Below, one piece after another: positions 18,339 through 25,211 of a stretch of DNA of 52,992 bases; the stretch's first letter is position 1; each line of letters begins with the position of its first letter. The notes below the pieces were generated by a model. It saw nothing but the letters and a program-made list of their open reading frames with translations. It had not been told where the DNA came from and did not search any database. Source of the stretch: Candidatus Multivorans thiocomprendens (lineage in GTDB: Bacteria; Acidobacteriota; Thermoanaerobaculia; Multivoradales; Multivoraceae); contig JAPVWO010000269.1 of assembly GCA_027493375.1 (NCBI GenBank), positions 1 through 52,992 of the forward strand. Direction: 5' to 3'. Both the position numbers and the translations under genes were made by a program.

Positions 18339-19120
18339 ACCTTGACGCCGACCGTCAGTGAACCGCGATAGCCGCCATCCGTCTCCGTCATCTTGAGCCA
18401 GCTTCCGTCGCCGCCCTTCGACTGGCTGATCACGAAGTCGTTCAGGTTGTTGTAGGGCGACGGCGGGCGCTGGTTGTAGGGCTTCCGCAGGGCGACTGCG
18501 CGGTTCAGCTTCTCCGGGAAGTAGAGCTGCACGGTGGCCGCGACCTTCTGGTCGAGGACGATTCGGGCGTGAATGTGCTGAACGCGGGGCGTGTACCAGC
18601 CGGGGTAGATCGTCTGGAACCGCACCATGCCGGCTTCGTCCGAGACCTGACGGCCGCGAAGGAAGGTCTCGTTGTCCGAGGGATTGGCGCGGCCGCTGGG
18701 CCAGACGCTGGGGTCGTAGGCGGTGTAGTGACTGTAGAAGCCCAGCGAGTCGCAGTGCCAGAGGTCGACGGCGGCGCCGGAGATGGGCGTGCAGCCGTCC
18801 GCCTCGACAATGCGGAGGACGACCTCGAGCGGCAGTCCCTCGCGATCCTCGCGGATGTCGCTCCGCATCAGGACGGGGTCGTCGACGTAGAACGGCCCCT
18901 CGATGGCGGCGGCCGTTACGACGCACTGTCCCGAGTCCTCGAAACTGTGGCTGACCGGGTCGAAGCCGGAGTTGTCCGTCTCGATGAACCGGTGCTTCAG
19001 GCCGGTGGTGAAACGTGACTCCCCCTCCTGCCTTCGTTGCTGCATGGCGGTCGCCTTGCGGGTCGCGGCGCCGAGCAGGCCGAAGAGGAGGGTGCGTCGC
19101 TGCCACCTGGGAGTGTCCAT
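18335..19120 (-). CDS. Intradiol ring-cleavage dioxygenase family protein
   Basis: A 261-residue protein of the Fe(III) intradiol dioxygenase fold, whose members open catechol-type rings between the two hydroxyls. Residues show the family core: EGPFYVDDP (74-82), VDLWHCDSLGFYSHY with Tyr129 and YPGWYTPRVQHIHARI with Tyr176, His182 and His184, the expected Tyr/Tyr/His/His iron ligands. The first about 26 residues (RRTLLFGLLGAATRKATA) look like a Tat-type or hydrophobic leader, as in the exported subgroup of this family, so an envelope location is possible. There are no neighbouring aromatic-pathway genes, so its substrate is unclear. The gene is convergent with the DUF3604 lipoprotein gene (4-base overlap) and divergent from hicB. 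Confidence 0.87.
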   Translation of the reverse strand: MDTPRWQRRTLLFGLLGAATRKATAMQQRRQEGESRFTTGLKHRFIETDNSGFDPVSHSFEDSGQCVVTAAAIEGPFYVDDPVLMRSDIREDREGLPLEVVLRIVEADGCTPISGAAVDLWHCDSLGFYSHYTAYDPSVWPSGRANPSDNETFLRGRQVSDEAGMVRFQTIYPGWYTPRVQHIHARIVLDQKVAATVQLYFPEKLNRAVALRKPYNQRPPSPYNNLNDFVISQSKGGDGSWLKMTETDGGYRGSLTVGVKV

Positions 19121-19173
19121 CTAGTCGCCTCATACGCCGGATTGGTGGAGTTGGACTGACGAGTATCGTACCG

Positions 19174-19192
19174 GCCACCGGAGTCCGGTGGC
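19174..19192. promoter_or_regulatory. Inverted repeat in the dioxygenase/hicB intergenic region
   Basis: GCCACCGG-AGT-CCGGTGGC is a perfect 8-bp inverted repeat with a 3-base spacer. It lies between the divergent starts of the dioxygenase (19120) and hicB (19247) and is followed on the plus strand by GTTTGTT. Since no gene ends here, an operator for the HicB antitoxin or a leader hairpin fits better than a terminator. The role is inferred from position. Confidence 0.4.
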
Positions 19193-19246
19193 GTTTGTTA
19201 GGTTTGTCCGGCGGTCCCGTGCATCGGCGATAGGAACGGAGAAGCA

Positions 19247-19465
19247 GTGTCAGCCGCGAGAACAAAGACGAAGTACCAGGTGGCGGTCCAGGAGTCCGAC
19301 GAAGGCTTCTGCGTTTGGGTGCCTGGCTTGCCCGGGTGCGTATCGCAGGGTGAGACGGAAGAGGAAGCTCTGGCCAACATCGCCGAGGCGGTTCGTGAGT
19401 ACCTGGACGTGGCCGCCGAGAATGCGGCCGGCATGGTGATCCGGGAAATCGAAGTCGCCGTCTAG
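19247..19465 (+). CDS. hicB: HicB-family antitoxin, short form
   Basis: A 72-residue partial-RNase-H-fold antitoxin. Family features are YQVAVQESDEGFCVWVPGLPGCVSQG (residues 10-35) and the EEALANIAEAVREYL helix. It would bind and mask the HicA mRNA-cleaving toxin encoded 3 bases downstream. The C-terminal DNA-binding extension of classical HicB is absent, so autoregulation would need another protein or a multimer. The GTG at 19247 has GGAG 5 bases upstream. Gene order is antitoxin first, reverse to many hicAB loci. Codon use looks slightly less GC-extreme than in neighbours, consistent with a mobile module. Confidence 0.85.
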   Translation: MSAARTKTKYQVAVQESDEGFCVWVPGLPGCVSQGETEEEALANIAEAVREYLDVAAENAAGMVIREIEVAV

Positions 19466-19468
19466 GCG

Positions 19469-19681
19469 ATGCCCGGGATTCCAGGGGTCAATCACCTTCG
19501 GGCGGTTCGCGCGCTGGAGAAGGCCGGCTTCCGGGTTGCGCGACAAGGGAAGCACATCGTCCTAACGGACGACCGCCGGATCGTAACGGTGCCTCGGAAC
19601 AACCCCGTCAATGCGTTCACCATGGGGCGGATCGTCCGGGACGCCGGCCTGACGGAAGATGAGTTCCGGAAGCTGCTGTAG
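19469..19681 (+). CDS. hicA: HicA-family toxin (mRNA interferase)
   Basis: A 70-residue double-stranded-RNA-binding-fold toxin. HicA toxins inhibit translation by cutting mRNA. Residues show RAVRALEKAGFRVARQGKH, with the conserved Gly-Lys-His whose His (about 28) is the expected catalytic residue, then RRIVTVPRNNPVNAFTMGRIVRDAGLTEDEFRKLL. This matches the family C-terminus (VTVP, about 15 residues, then L/I-x-x-A-G-L). The length is typical. It starts 3 bases after hicB and ends 7 bases before a metallophosphatase gene, so all three are probably one transcript. Confidence 0.87.
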   Translation: MPGIPGVNHLRAVRALEKAGFRVARQGKHIVLTDDRRIVTVPRNNPVNAFTMGRIVRDAGLTEDEFRKLL

Positions 19682-19688
19682 TGCCCTT

Positions 19689-20438
19689 GTGAAGATCCTG
19701 GTCATCGCCGACGTGCACGGGAACGCCGAGGCGCTCTCGGCGGTGCTCGAGAAAGAGAGGGACGTCGACGCGACGATCTTCCTCGGCGACACGGTGCTCT
19801 CGGGCCCGCAACCGCACGAGACGATGGCGCTGCTCGCGGACCTCGACGGGGTGTTGATCGAGGGCAACCACGATGTCGAGATGTTGGAGCCGGAGCGCTT
19901 CGAGGCTTGGCCCGCTCCGTGGCGCGCCTACACGCGCTGGATCCTCGGCACCCTGGATGCGCCGGGCTGGCGACTGCTCCGCGGCCTGAAGCCCGAGGGT
20001 GAGTACGAGGTCGGCGGCCAGCGCGTGCTCCTGCATCACGGCGTGCTGCCGGACGAGCCCCGGCAGGCGCTGCCCGACACGGCCGACGAGCGGTTGGCCG
20101 CGCTGGCCGGAGGCACGGAGTGCCCAATGGTGCTTTTCGGCCACTCCCACATTCAGTTCCGCCGGTCGATCGGCGGGCAGGAGTTCATCAACCCCGGCAG
20201 CGTCGGCCAGCCGCGGTGTGGCCGGCGGGTCGCCTGCTACGGGTTGATCGAGAACGGCGTGTTCCGTCACTGCCAGGTGGAGTACGACCCGGGTCCTTGG
20301 CTCGAGGCGCTTGATGGCATCGGGCCGCTCGACGGGTTTCCGGAGTTCCGGGAGTGGCTGAAGAAGGCGCTGCTCAGTGGCTACGGGATCGGCGAGCGCG
20401 AGCCGTGGACGCGGTACGCGCGGGAAGGGTACGTGTAG
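19689..20438 (+). CDS. Metallophosphoesterase, YfcE/MJ0936-like
   Basis: A 249-residue cytoplasmic calcineurin-like phosphoesterase. The metal-binding series is complete: IADVHGNAEAL (Asp, His), FLGDTVLSGP (Asp), EGNHDVE (Asn, His), LLHHGVLPD (His) and LFGHSHIQF (His-x-His). This fits the small bacterial phosphodiesterase subgroup acting on nucleotides or cyclic nucleotides in vitro; the true substrate is unknown. The GTG at 19689 is chosen because it starts directly at VKILVIADVHG, the canonical N-terminus. It is 7 bases after the hicA stop with no room for a promoter, so it is probably co-expressed with the toxin pair. It converges on the cyclase gene across a hairpin-rich spacer. Confidence 0.88.
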   Translation: MKILVIADVHGNAEALSAVLEKERDVDATIFLGDTVLSGPQPHETMALLADLDGVLIEGNHDVEMLEPERFEAWPAPWRAYTRWILGTLDAPGWRLLRGLKPEGEYEVGGQRVLLHHGVLPDEPRQALPDTADERLAALAGGTECPMVLFGHSHIQFRRSIGGQEFINPGSVGQPRCGRRVACYGLIENGVFRHCQVEYDPGPWLEALDGIGPLDGFPEFREWLKKALLSGYGIGEREPWTRYAREGYV

Positions 20439-20642
20439 CGCACGCCGCTGCGCGGCGGCGCCCGGATGCAGCGGAAGGTCGCCGGCCGTTGGCCGGCGGC
20501 TGCTCTTCTGGGGCTGCGCCGCTTCGCGGCTCCGCCCCGAGCGGACCTTCTGGTCCGCTGCCGCCCAAGGCGTGTGACCCCGGGTCTTCTGACCCGGGGA
20601 GGAAACCGCGCCGGCCGGAGGCCGGCTCCTTCGTGATCCTCC
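20439..20642. repeat. Tandem hairpin array in convergent intergenic region
   Basis: This 204-base spacer between the stops of the phosphatase (20438) and the cyclase (20643) holds at least five consecutive inverted repeats: 20480-20498 (8-bp stem), 20510-20538 (imperfect), 20541-20558 (7-bp stem, loop TTCT), 20578-20599 (9-bp stem, loop TTCT) and 20610-20626 (7-bp stem). Its first part, 20443-20469, matches the reverse complement of 28552-28578 at 26 of 27 bases, so it contains a member of a dispersed repeat. It may serve as a bidirectional terminator or REP-like element; no gene is seen. Confidence 0.75.
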
Positions 20643-21413
20643 TTACAACTCCTCGACGGCGATTGCCCGCGTCCAGGTCGCTTCCAGCCTCTCCACGCTG
20701 AGCGGCATGGCGATGAAGAAGGCGCGGTCCTTCTTCAGCTTCTCGACGTTGACCAGCGGATAGCAGATCGGGATGTTGTTGCCGAGCATGTTGCGGTGGG
20801 TGGGCGAGTTGTGGGGTTGCGGCGTCTGAAAGTCCGACTCCCAGGCGATGCCCGGGGCGCCGACCGCCAGCAGCTTGATGCCAGTGTCGGCCAGCCACTT
20901 GCTCGTCCCGGCCGGCAAGGTCGGCTGCTCCGCCCCCCGGAAGGGGCTGCCGAGGATCACGATGTCGCCCTTGCGGACGTTGGAGAGGTGATCGGGCAGG
21001 ATCGGTTGGCCGACATGGACGACTTCCCCTTCCTCGTTCTTCTGCTCCACCGGTTCGAGATCGTCGAAGAAGCAGACGGCGGCGGGGCCGAAGAACGTGT
21101 CGAGCGGCAACTCCCACAGGCCGCGGACGTCGTCGGGAAGGTCTTCCCAGTGGTCCATGTGGCCCTTGCCGCCCTCGATGTGCGAACCCCCGCAGTGGGC
21201 GCTGACCCTTCCGGGCGGCCAGTAGGGGTCGCCCTCCTGGCCGCCGATCAGGGTGTAGAGCGTGTCGTCGTAGGGCACGCGGCCTTCTTCCAGGATCCAT
21301 GGCAGGCCGTAGATGTCCCGGTTGCCCTCCTCGACCGTGCCGTCGAGCCGGGTGATGCGCCCGACCATGCGCGGGCTGAGGTCGACTACATGGTGGCCTG
21401 CGAAGTCAATCAT
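20643..21413 (-). CDS. Cyclase family (kynurenine-formamidase-like) metal hydrolase
   Basis: A 256-residue protein resembling the PF04199 cyclase fold, whose members hydrolyse amide, lactone or related bonds with a metal. The signature region is VSAHCGGSHIEGGKGHMDHW (His73, His78, Glu80, His85). It is a variant of the canonical HxGTHxDxPxH with one extra residue and Glu in place of Asp, so activity may differ. LSPRM near the start and KGDIVILG about residue 147 also fit. It is the last gene of the TetR-kinase-epimerase-aldolase unit. Its ATG at 21413 overlaps the aldolase stop by 8 bases (ATGATTGA), which points to coupled translation. It may open a cyclic precursor or product of the sugar route, but this is inference from context. 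Confidence 0.72.
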   Translation of the reverse strand: MIDFAGHHVVDLSPRMVGRITRLDGTVEEGNRDIYGLPWILEEGRVPYDDTLYTLIGGQEGDPYWPPGRVSAHCGGSHIEGGKGHMDHWEDLPDDVRGLWELPLDTFFGPAAVCFFDDLEPVEQKNEEGEVVHVGQPILPDHLSNVRKGDIVILGSPFRGAEQPTLPAGTSKWLADTGIKLLAVGAPGIAWESDFQTPQPHNSPTHRNMLGNNIPICYPLVNVEKLKKDRAFFIAMPLSVERLEATWTRAIAVEEL

Positions 21414-22470
21414 CGTTGCCGTTCTCCATCTCCGCCGACCACTCGCCCAGAGTGGCCAGTCCGTTCATGCGGGCGCGGTGGCGGAGCGCCGTCTGCCCGC
21501 TCGATTCGTCGGTCCTGCCGTCCCAGGCCTCGACCGGGGCGCGGCCGACCGCGCGGCCGAACGAGAAGCTGAGCGCCCACGGCGCGTGAAGGCGCCCGGC
21601 GCCGTCCGCGGGTCCGCCGCTGGCCGCCAGCCGGTTCATCGCGTCGAGGTGGGCCGTCGCGTCCAGGTCCGACTGGCCGCCGGACAGGAAGCCGATCCCG
21701 GGCAGGGCGGGCGGCACGACCCGGCGCAGGCAGCGCAGCGTCTCCCGCGCCACCTTGTCGGCGCCGGCCTGCTCGGGACAGTCGCTGCCCGAGACGACCA
21801 TGTTCGTCTTCAGCACGATCTCCTCGGGCGCGACCCCGTGCTCGTACAGCGCCTCGAACGTGCGGTGCAGGAAGCGCTCGGTGACCTCGAACTGGCGGTC
21901 GATCGTGTGCTCGCCCTTCATCTCGACCTCGGGCTCGACGATCGGGACGAGGTCGAACTGGTGAGCGAGCGCCGCAACCTCGGCGACGCTGCGGGCGTTC
22001 GTGACGAGTGCGCGTTCCGTGGGAAGTCCCGGGCGCACGCGCGCCGCCACCCGCCACTTGATGAAGGCGACGCCGCGCTCGCGCCAGGCCTCGAGCCGCT
22101 TCGCCAGTCCGTCGAGACCGCGGGGGACGTACTCGTGCTCGGAGCCTCCCAGGAACTGCCAGCCGGTGGTCGGCGTGACGCCGAGCAGCAGGCCGCGCTC
22201 GGCGATGAGTTCGACCAGCGGCGTGCCGTCGCCGGCCTGTCGATCAAGCACGTCGGGGAAGACGATGATGCTGGACAGGTGCTCGGCGAGTCCGGGGGTG
22301 CGGCAGATCATCTCCTGGAAGTCGGCCGCCGTGTCCTCGGTGCTGGCGTGTGTCGATTCGCCCCACCAGCCGCGGACCAGGCCCTTGAGCGGCACGTCGG
22401 CGGCGAAGATGCCCTTGCCGGGGGCGACCATGCGGTTCGCGGTCGCGGCCAGGGTCGATTCGGTCGTCAC
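21406..22470 (-). CDS. Class I fructose-bisphosphate-aldolase family, altered phosphate site
   Basis: A 354-residue class I (Schiff-base) aldolase. Lys138 (FIKWR), Glu179 (IVEPE), Lys221 (LKTNMV, the Schiff-base Lys) and Ser263 (LSGGQS) keep exactly the spacing of rabbit-muscle aldolase Lys146, Glu187, Lys229 and Ser271; SFSFGRA matches the C1-phosphate Gly-Arg loop. By contrast, the residues aligned with Ser35, Ser38 and Lys107, which bind the C6 phosphate, are Pro27, Gly30 and Thr99. The enzyme should therefore cleave a ketose 1-phosphate rather than a 1,6-bisphosphate. The GTG at 22470 overlaps the epimerase stop (GTGA). Rabbit numbering is from memory; the substrate is inferred. Confidence 0.88.
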   Translation of the reverse strand: MTTESTLAATANRMVAPGKGIFAADVPLKGLVRGWWGESTHASTEDTAADFQEMICRTPGLAEHLSSIIVFPDVLDRQAGDGTPLVELIAERGLLLGVTPTTGWQFLGGSEHEYVPRGLDGLAKRLEAWRERGVAFIKWRVAARVRPGLPTERALVTNARSVAEVAALAHQFDLVPIVEPEVEMKGEHTIDRQFEVTERFLHRTFEALYEHGVAPEEIVLKTNMVVSGSDCPEQAGADKVARETLRCLRRVVPPALPGIGFLSGGQSDLDATAHLDAMNRLAASGGPADGAGRLHAPWALSFSFGRAVGRAPVEAWDGRTDESSGQTALRHRARMNGLATLGEWSAEMENGNDD

Positions 22471-23378
22471 GAGCCGCCTCCGTTCGCTCCCGCCGCAGCG
22501 AGTTTGGCGCGGTAGAACTCGAGACCCTCGCGGGCCGCTTCGTCGAGGTCGCGGCCGCCGGTCATGTCGCGCCACACGCCGAGCAGGTTGCCGACGCCGC
22601 CGCCCATGTGGACGATGGGCTCCATCACGGTGTCGCGGTCGTAGCCGATCTCGTGCAGCGCCGCGACGACCTCGTTCCAGGGGACGTGCCCCCGGCCGGG
22701 CGGGCGGCGGTTGTTCTCGCCGATGTGGAACGTGCCGAGCTGGTCGCCGGCGCGGACGATCGCCTCGCCGAGCGAGTCCTCCTCGATGTTCATGTGGTAC
22801 GTGTCCAGCATCATCTTGAGGTTCGGGCTGCCGACGTCGTCGAGGAAGCGCAGCGCCTCGTCGCAGGTGTTGATCAGGAAGTGCTCGAAGCGGTTCAGGA
22901 CCTCGATGTGGAAGGTCACGTCGAGGTCCTCGGCGGTCTTCATCGCCTCGCGCATCGCGCCGACGGCGTGGGCCCAGCAGCGCTGCTTGTCGCGGCCGTC
23001 GAGACCCTGGCGCATGACGCCGGTGATCGCGCCGCCGACGTCGGCGCCGCCTCCGCCCGCCATCCGCTGCATCTCGCTCGCCGTCTCGGCCAGGGCGCGA
23101 AGGTGCGCGATGCCGCGCCGCCGGTCCTCCTCCGAGTCGGAGTTGATGTCCTGCTTCGGGCCGAGTCCGGCCATGTAGTTGATGCTGATCCCGTGCTCGG
23201 CCGCCGTACCGAGAAAGCGGTTCTTCTGCTCCGCCGTGTACAGGAAGAGCACGTCCTGCGAGAAGGACATCAGGTCGAAGCCGATCGCGGCCGCCCGTGC
23301 CATCCGGCGTTCGTACTCCTCGATGTCCTCCATCCACTCGTTGCCCCAGTAGTTGAAGGTGATGCCGATTCTGCCCAT
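22467..23378 (-). CDS. Ketose 3-epimerase-like sugar epimerase (xylose-isomerase-like TIM barrel)
   Basis: A 303-residue cytoplasmic TIM-barrel enzyme. The four metal ligands of D-tagatose/D-psicose 3-epimerases are recognisable as Glu159 (HIEVLNRFE), Asp192 (MLDTYHMN), His218 (TFHIGENNRR) and Glu253 (MEPIV). Their spacings of 33, 26 and 35 equal those of Pseudomonas cichorii tagatose 3-epimerase (152, 185, 211, 246, from memory). Expected reaction: epimerisation of a ketose at C3. The ATG at 23378 has GGAGAG upstream and begins at the canonical strand (MGRIGITFNYWG); open frame further upstream lies inside the kinase gene. It sits 20 bases after the kinase stop and overlaps the aldolase start, so it belongs to the same operon. 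Confidence 0.9.
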   Translation of the reverse strand: MGRIGITFNYWGNEWMEDIEEYERRMARAAAIGFDLMSFSQDVLFLYTAEQKNRFLGTAAEHGISINYMAGLGPKQDINSDSEEDRRRGIAHLRALAETASEMQRMAGGGGADVGGAITGVMRQGLDGRDKQRCWAHAVGAMREAMKTAEDLDVTFHIEVLNRFEHFLINTCDEALRFLDDVGSPNLKMMLDTYHMNIEEDSLGEAIVRAGDQLGTFHIGENNRRPPGRGHVPWNEVVAALHEIGYDRDTVMEPIVHMGGGVGNLLGVWRDMTGGRDLDEAAREGLEFYRAKLAAAGANGGGS

Positions 23379-23398
23379 GCGCTTCTCTCCCTGAACCC

Positions 23399-24343
23399 TT
23401 ACGGCGCCGTCGCCGCCGCTGTCGCCTTTCCGGCCGGCTGGGAGGCCATCAGGGCCTCGACCTCGGCCATCGACGGAATCCCCTTGCGGTTGCCCAGCAC
23501 GGTGCAATGAAGGGCCGCGACCGCCGACGAGAACGACGCGCAGCGTTTGAGGCTCCATCCCCTGGCAAGGCCCACCAGGTAGGCGCCGTGGAAGGTGTCG
23601 CCGGCGCCGGTCGTGTCGACGACGTCGACATCGAAGGCGGGCGTGTGGAACTCGGCGTCGCGCGTCCCGGTCCTGCGGGCGCCAGTTCCTCGGGACACTG
23701 TGTAGCTGCCCCGCGCGCCCTCGGTCTGCACCACCACCCGCGGTCCGAGATCGAGCGCGGCGCGGCCCGCCCGCCACACGTCTTTCTCGCCCGTGAGCGC
23801 CGGCGCGAAGCCCGAGCCGCAGATCAGGACGTCGGTTTCGGCCACGAGCGCCCGGGCCGGTTCGAGGACCTTGTGGCTGGTGGCGGCCGCGTCCAGCACG
23901 ACCGTGCCGCCCGCCTCCTTCATCCAGCGCGCCGCGGCGAGGGCGGCTTTGCCGTGACTGCCGTCGAGATGGAGGATCCGCGCCGACTCGATGTACCCAC
24001 GGTCGAGTTCTGAAGCGTCAACCGGCCGCGAGAGAAAGCCGCGCCGGAACGAGAACACCCGCTCGCCGGTCGCGGCGTCGACGTAGACGACCACCACATG
24101 GTCCTCCGGCCCCTCCCGCGGCACCAGCCGGCTGGTGTCGACGCCCGCTTTCTCCAGCGACCGCCGGCGGTGCTCGCCGAGATCGTCTTCGCCCACGGTG
24201 TCGACGAAGCCGGTGCGCAGACCGAACGTCGAGGCGACGAAGCAGGCCGTGCCAACGGGCCCGCCGTCGGCCAGCGTGAAGTCGAGGAGACCGCGCGGGT
24301 CCTCCCAGGCCGGCATGCGCTCGACGCGCAGCACGACATCCAC
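23399..24343 (-). CDS. PfkB-family sugar kinase
   Basis: A ribokinase/PfkB-type kinase, 314 residues from the GTG at 24343. Family marks are DGGPVGTACFVASTFG near the N-terminus, an ATP-site region (VVVQTEGARGSYTV), and the C-terminal signature DTTGAGDTFHGAYL with the catalytic Asp. Upstream in frame, the sequence reads RLDVIGLGLAIV, which is the first beta strand of this family, so the real start is probably further up. No ATG, GTG or TTG is available before the in-frame stop; a CTG at 24385, 6 bases after the tetR stop, would restore it. In context it should phosphorylate a ketose, perhaps at C1 like ketohexokinase, for the downstream aldolase. Substrate specificity is inference. Confidence 0.87.
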   Translation of the reverse strand: MDVVLRVERMPAWEDPRGLLDFTLADGGPVGTACFVASTFGLRTGFVDTVGEDDLGEHRRRSLEKAGVDTSRLVPREGPEDHVVVVYVDAATGERVFSFRRGFLSRPVDASELDRGYIESARILHLDGSHGKAALAAARWMKEAGGTVVLDAAATSHKVLEPARALVAETDVLICGSGFAPALTGEKDVWRAGRAALDLGPRVVVQTEGARGSYTVSRGTGARRTGTRDAEFHTPAFDVDVVDTTGAGDTFHGAYLVGLARGWSLKRCASFSSAVAALHCTVLGNRKGIPSMAEVEALMASQPAGKATAAATAP

Positions 24344-24390
24344 GATCGCGAGGCCGAGGCCGATGACGTCCAGGCGACTCTCCAGGCTGC

Positions 24391-25140
24391 CTACTTGGAG
24401 CCGCGGCGCGAATCAGCCGCGGCGAGCTGCCGTTCGAGACGGCGAAGCTCGTTCTCGAAGCCAGGGCGAACCTCGGGCTCGGCGATGGCGAGAAGGCCGA
24501 CGTAGAAGCCGGAGAGGCTCCTGAGCCGGAGCGTTTCGTCGTCGATGAGACCGAATGCCCACTGGTCGAGCGCCAGTCCCCAGCCTGCGTAGAGCTGCGC
24601 CTCGAGGAACTCCTGCCCGACGGTCTTTCGCAGTTGTCCGCTGGCCTGGGCTTCGGCGATCGCCGCGCGAATCGCGTCCTTGGCGGACCGGAAGTGCTCG
24701 CCCTGGTCCGCCTGGCCCAGGGTGGCCACGTAGCCGGTACCGAAGTGGGCCACGATGAGCGGCCGCAGCAGGTCGCCGTTGTCGATCATGTATCGCAGGA
24801 CACCCTCCATGGCCCTCGAGGCCCGGCGCAGCGGCGTGCGGGCGGCGCCGGCGTCGGGGGCCGCCGCTTCGAGCCGCTGGTCGGAGTCCTTGATCAGGGC
24901 CTGCAGGATCGCCTCGCGGGAGCCAAGCAGGTTGTAGAGGGTGGTGACGCTCAGACCGGCGTCCTTGGCCAGCTTGCGCATCGAGAGGCCTTCGGGGCCG
25001 GACTCCTTGAGCAGCGTGCGAGCGGACTCGAGAATCCGCTGCCTGCGCGCGGCGACGTTCGCTTCGCGCCGGCCTGCCGGCCTGGTGGCTGCCTCACTCT
25101 TGGCTTCGGGGCTGGTCATGCTCCGGTTGCTTGCCGACAT
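24391..25140 (-). CDS. TetR/AcrR-family transcriptional regulator
   Basis: A 249-residue regulator. The N-terminal DNA-binding domain (about 30-85) has RRQRILESARTLLKESGPEGLSMRKLAKDAGLSVTTLYN, a typical TetR helix-turn-helix, followed by a ligand-binding helical domain with no informative motif. An alternative ATG at 25119 would remove seven residues of a disordered leader. It is the first gene of the kinase-epimerase-aldolase-cyclase unit and is divergent from the unrecognised gene at 25212 over a 71-base spacer. The simplest model is a local repressor of both directions responding to the sugar or a metabolite. The effector is unknown. Confidence 0.9.
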   Translation of the reverse strand: MSASNRSMTSPEAKSEAATRPAGRREANVAARRQRILESARTLLKESGPEGLSMRKLAKDAGLSVTTLYNLLGSREAILQALIKDSDQRLEAAAPDAGAARTPLRRASRAMEGVLRYMIDNGDLLRPLIVAHFGTGYVATLGQADQGEHFRSAKDAIRAAIAEAQASGQLRKTVGQEFLEAQLYAGWGLALDQWAFGLIDDETLRLRSLSGFYVGLLAIAEPEVRPGFENELRRLERQLAAADSRRGSK

Positions 25141-25211
25141 GATACGCGGGTCCGGTTGGGGTGTGCAGGAAGATGGTACATTGTTTCAAGTTTGACCGGG
25201 GAGAACGAGAA
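25141..25211. promoter_or_regulatory. Divergent control region between tetR and the 25212 gene
   Basis: This short AT-richer spacer must hold the promoters for both directions. It contains the imperfect inverted core TTG-TTT-CAA (within ACATTGTTTCAAGTTTGACC, about 25178-25197), a candidate TetR-type operator. A GGGGAG ribosome site for the 25212 gene lies at its right end. No firm -35/-10 pair stands out. Confidence 0.4.
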
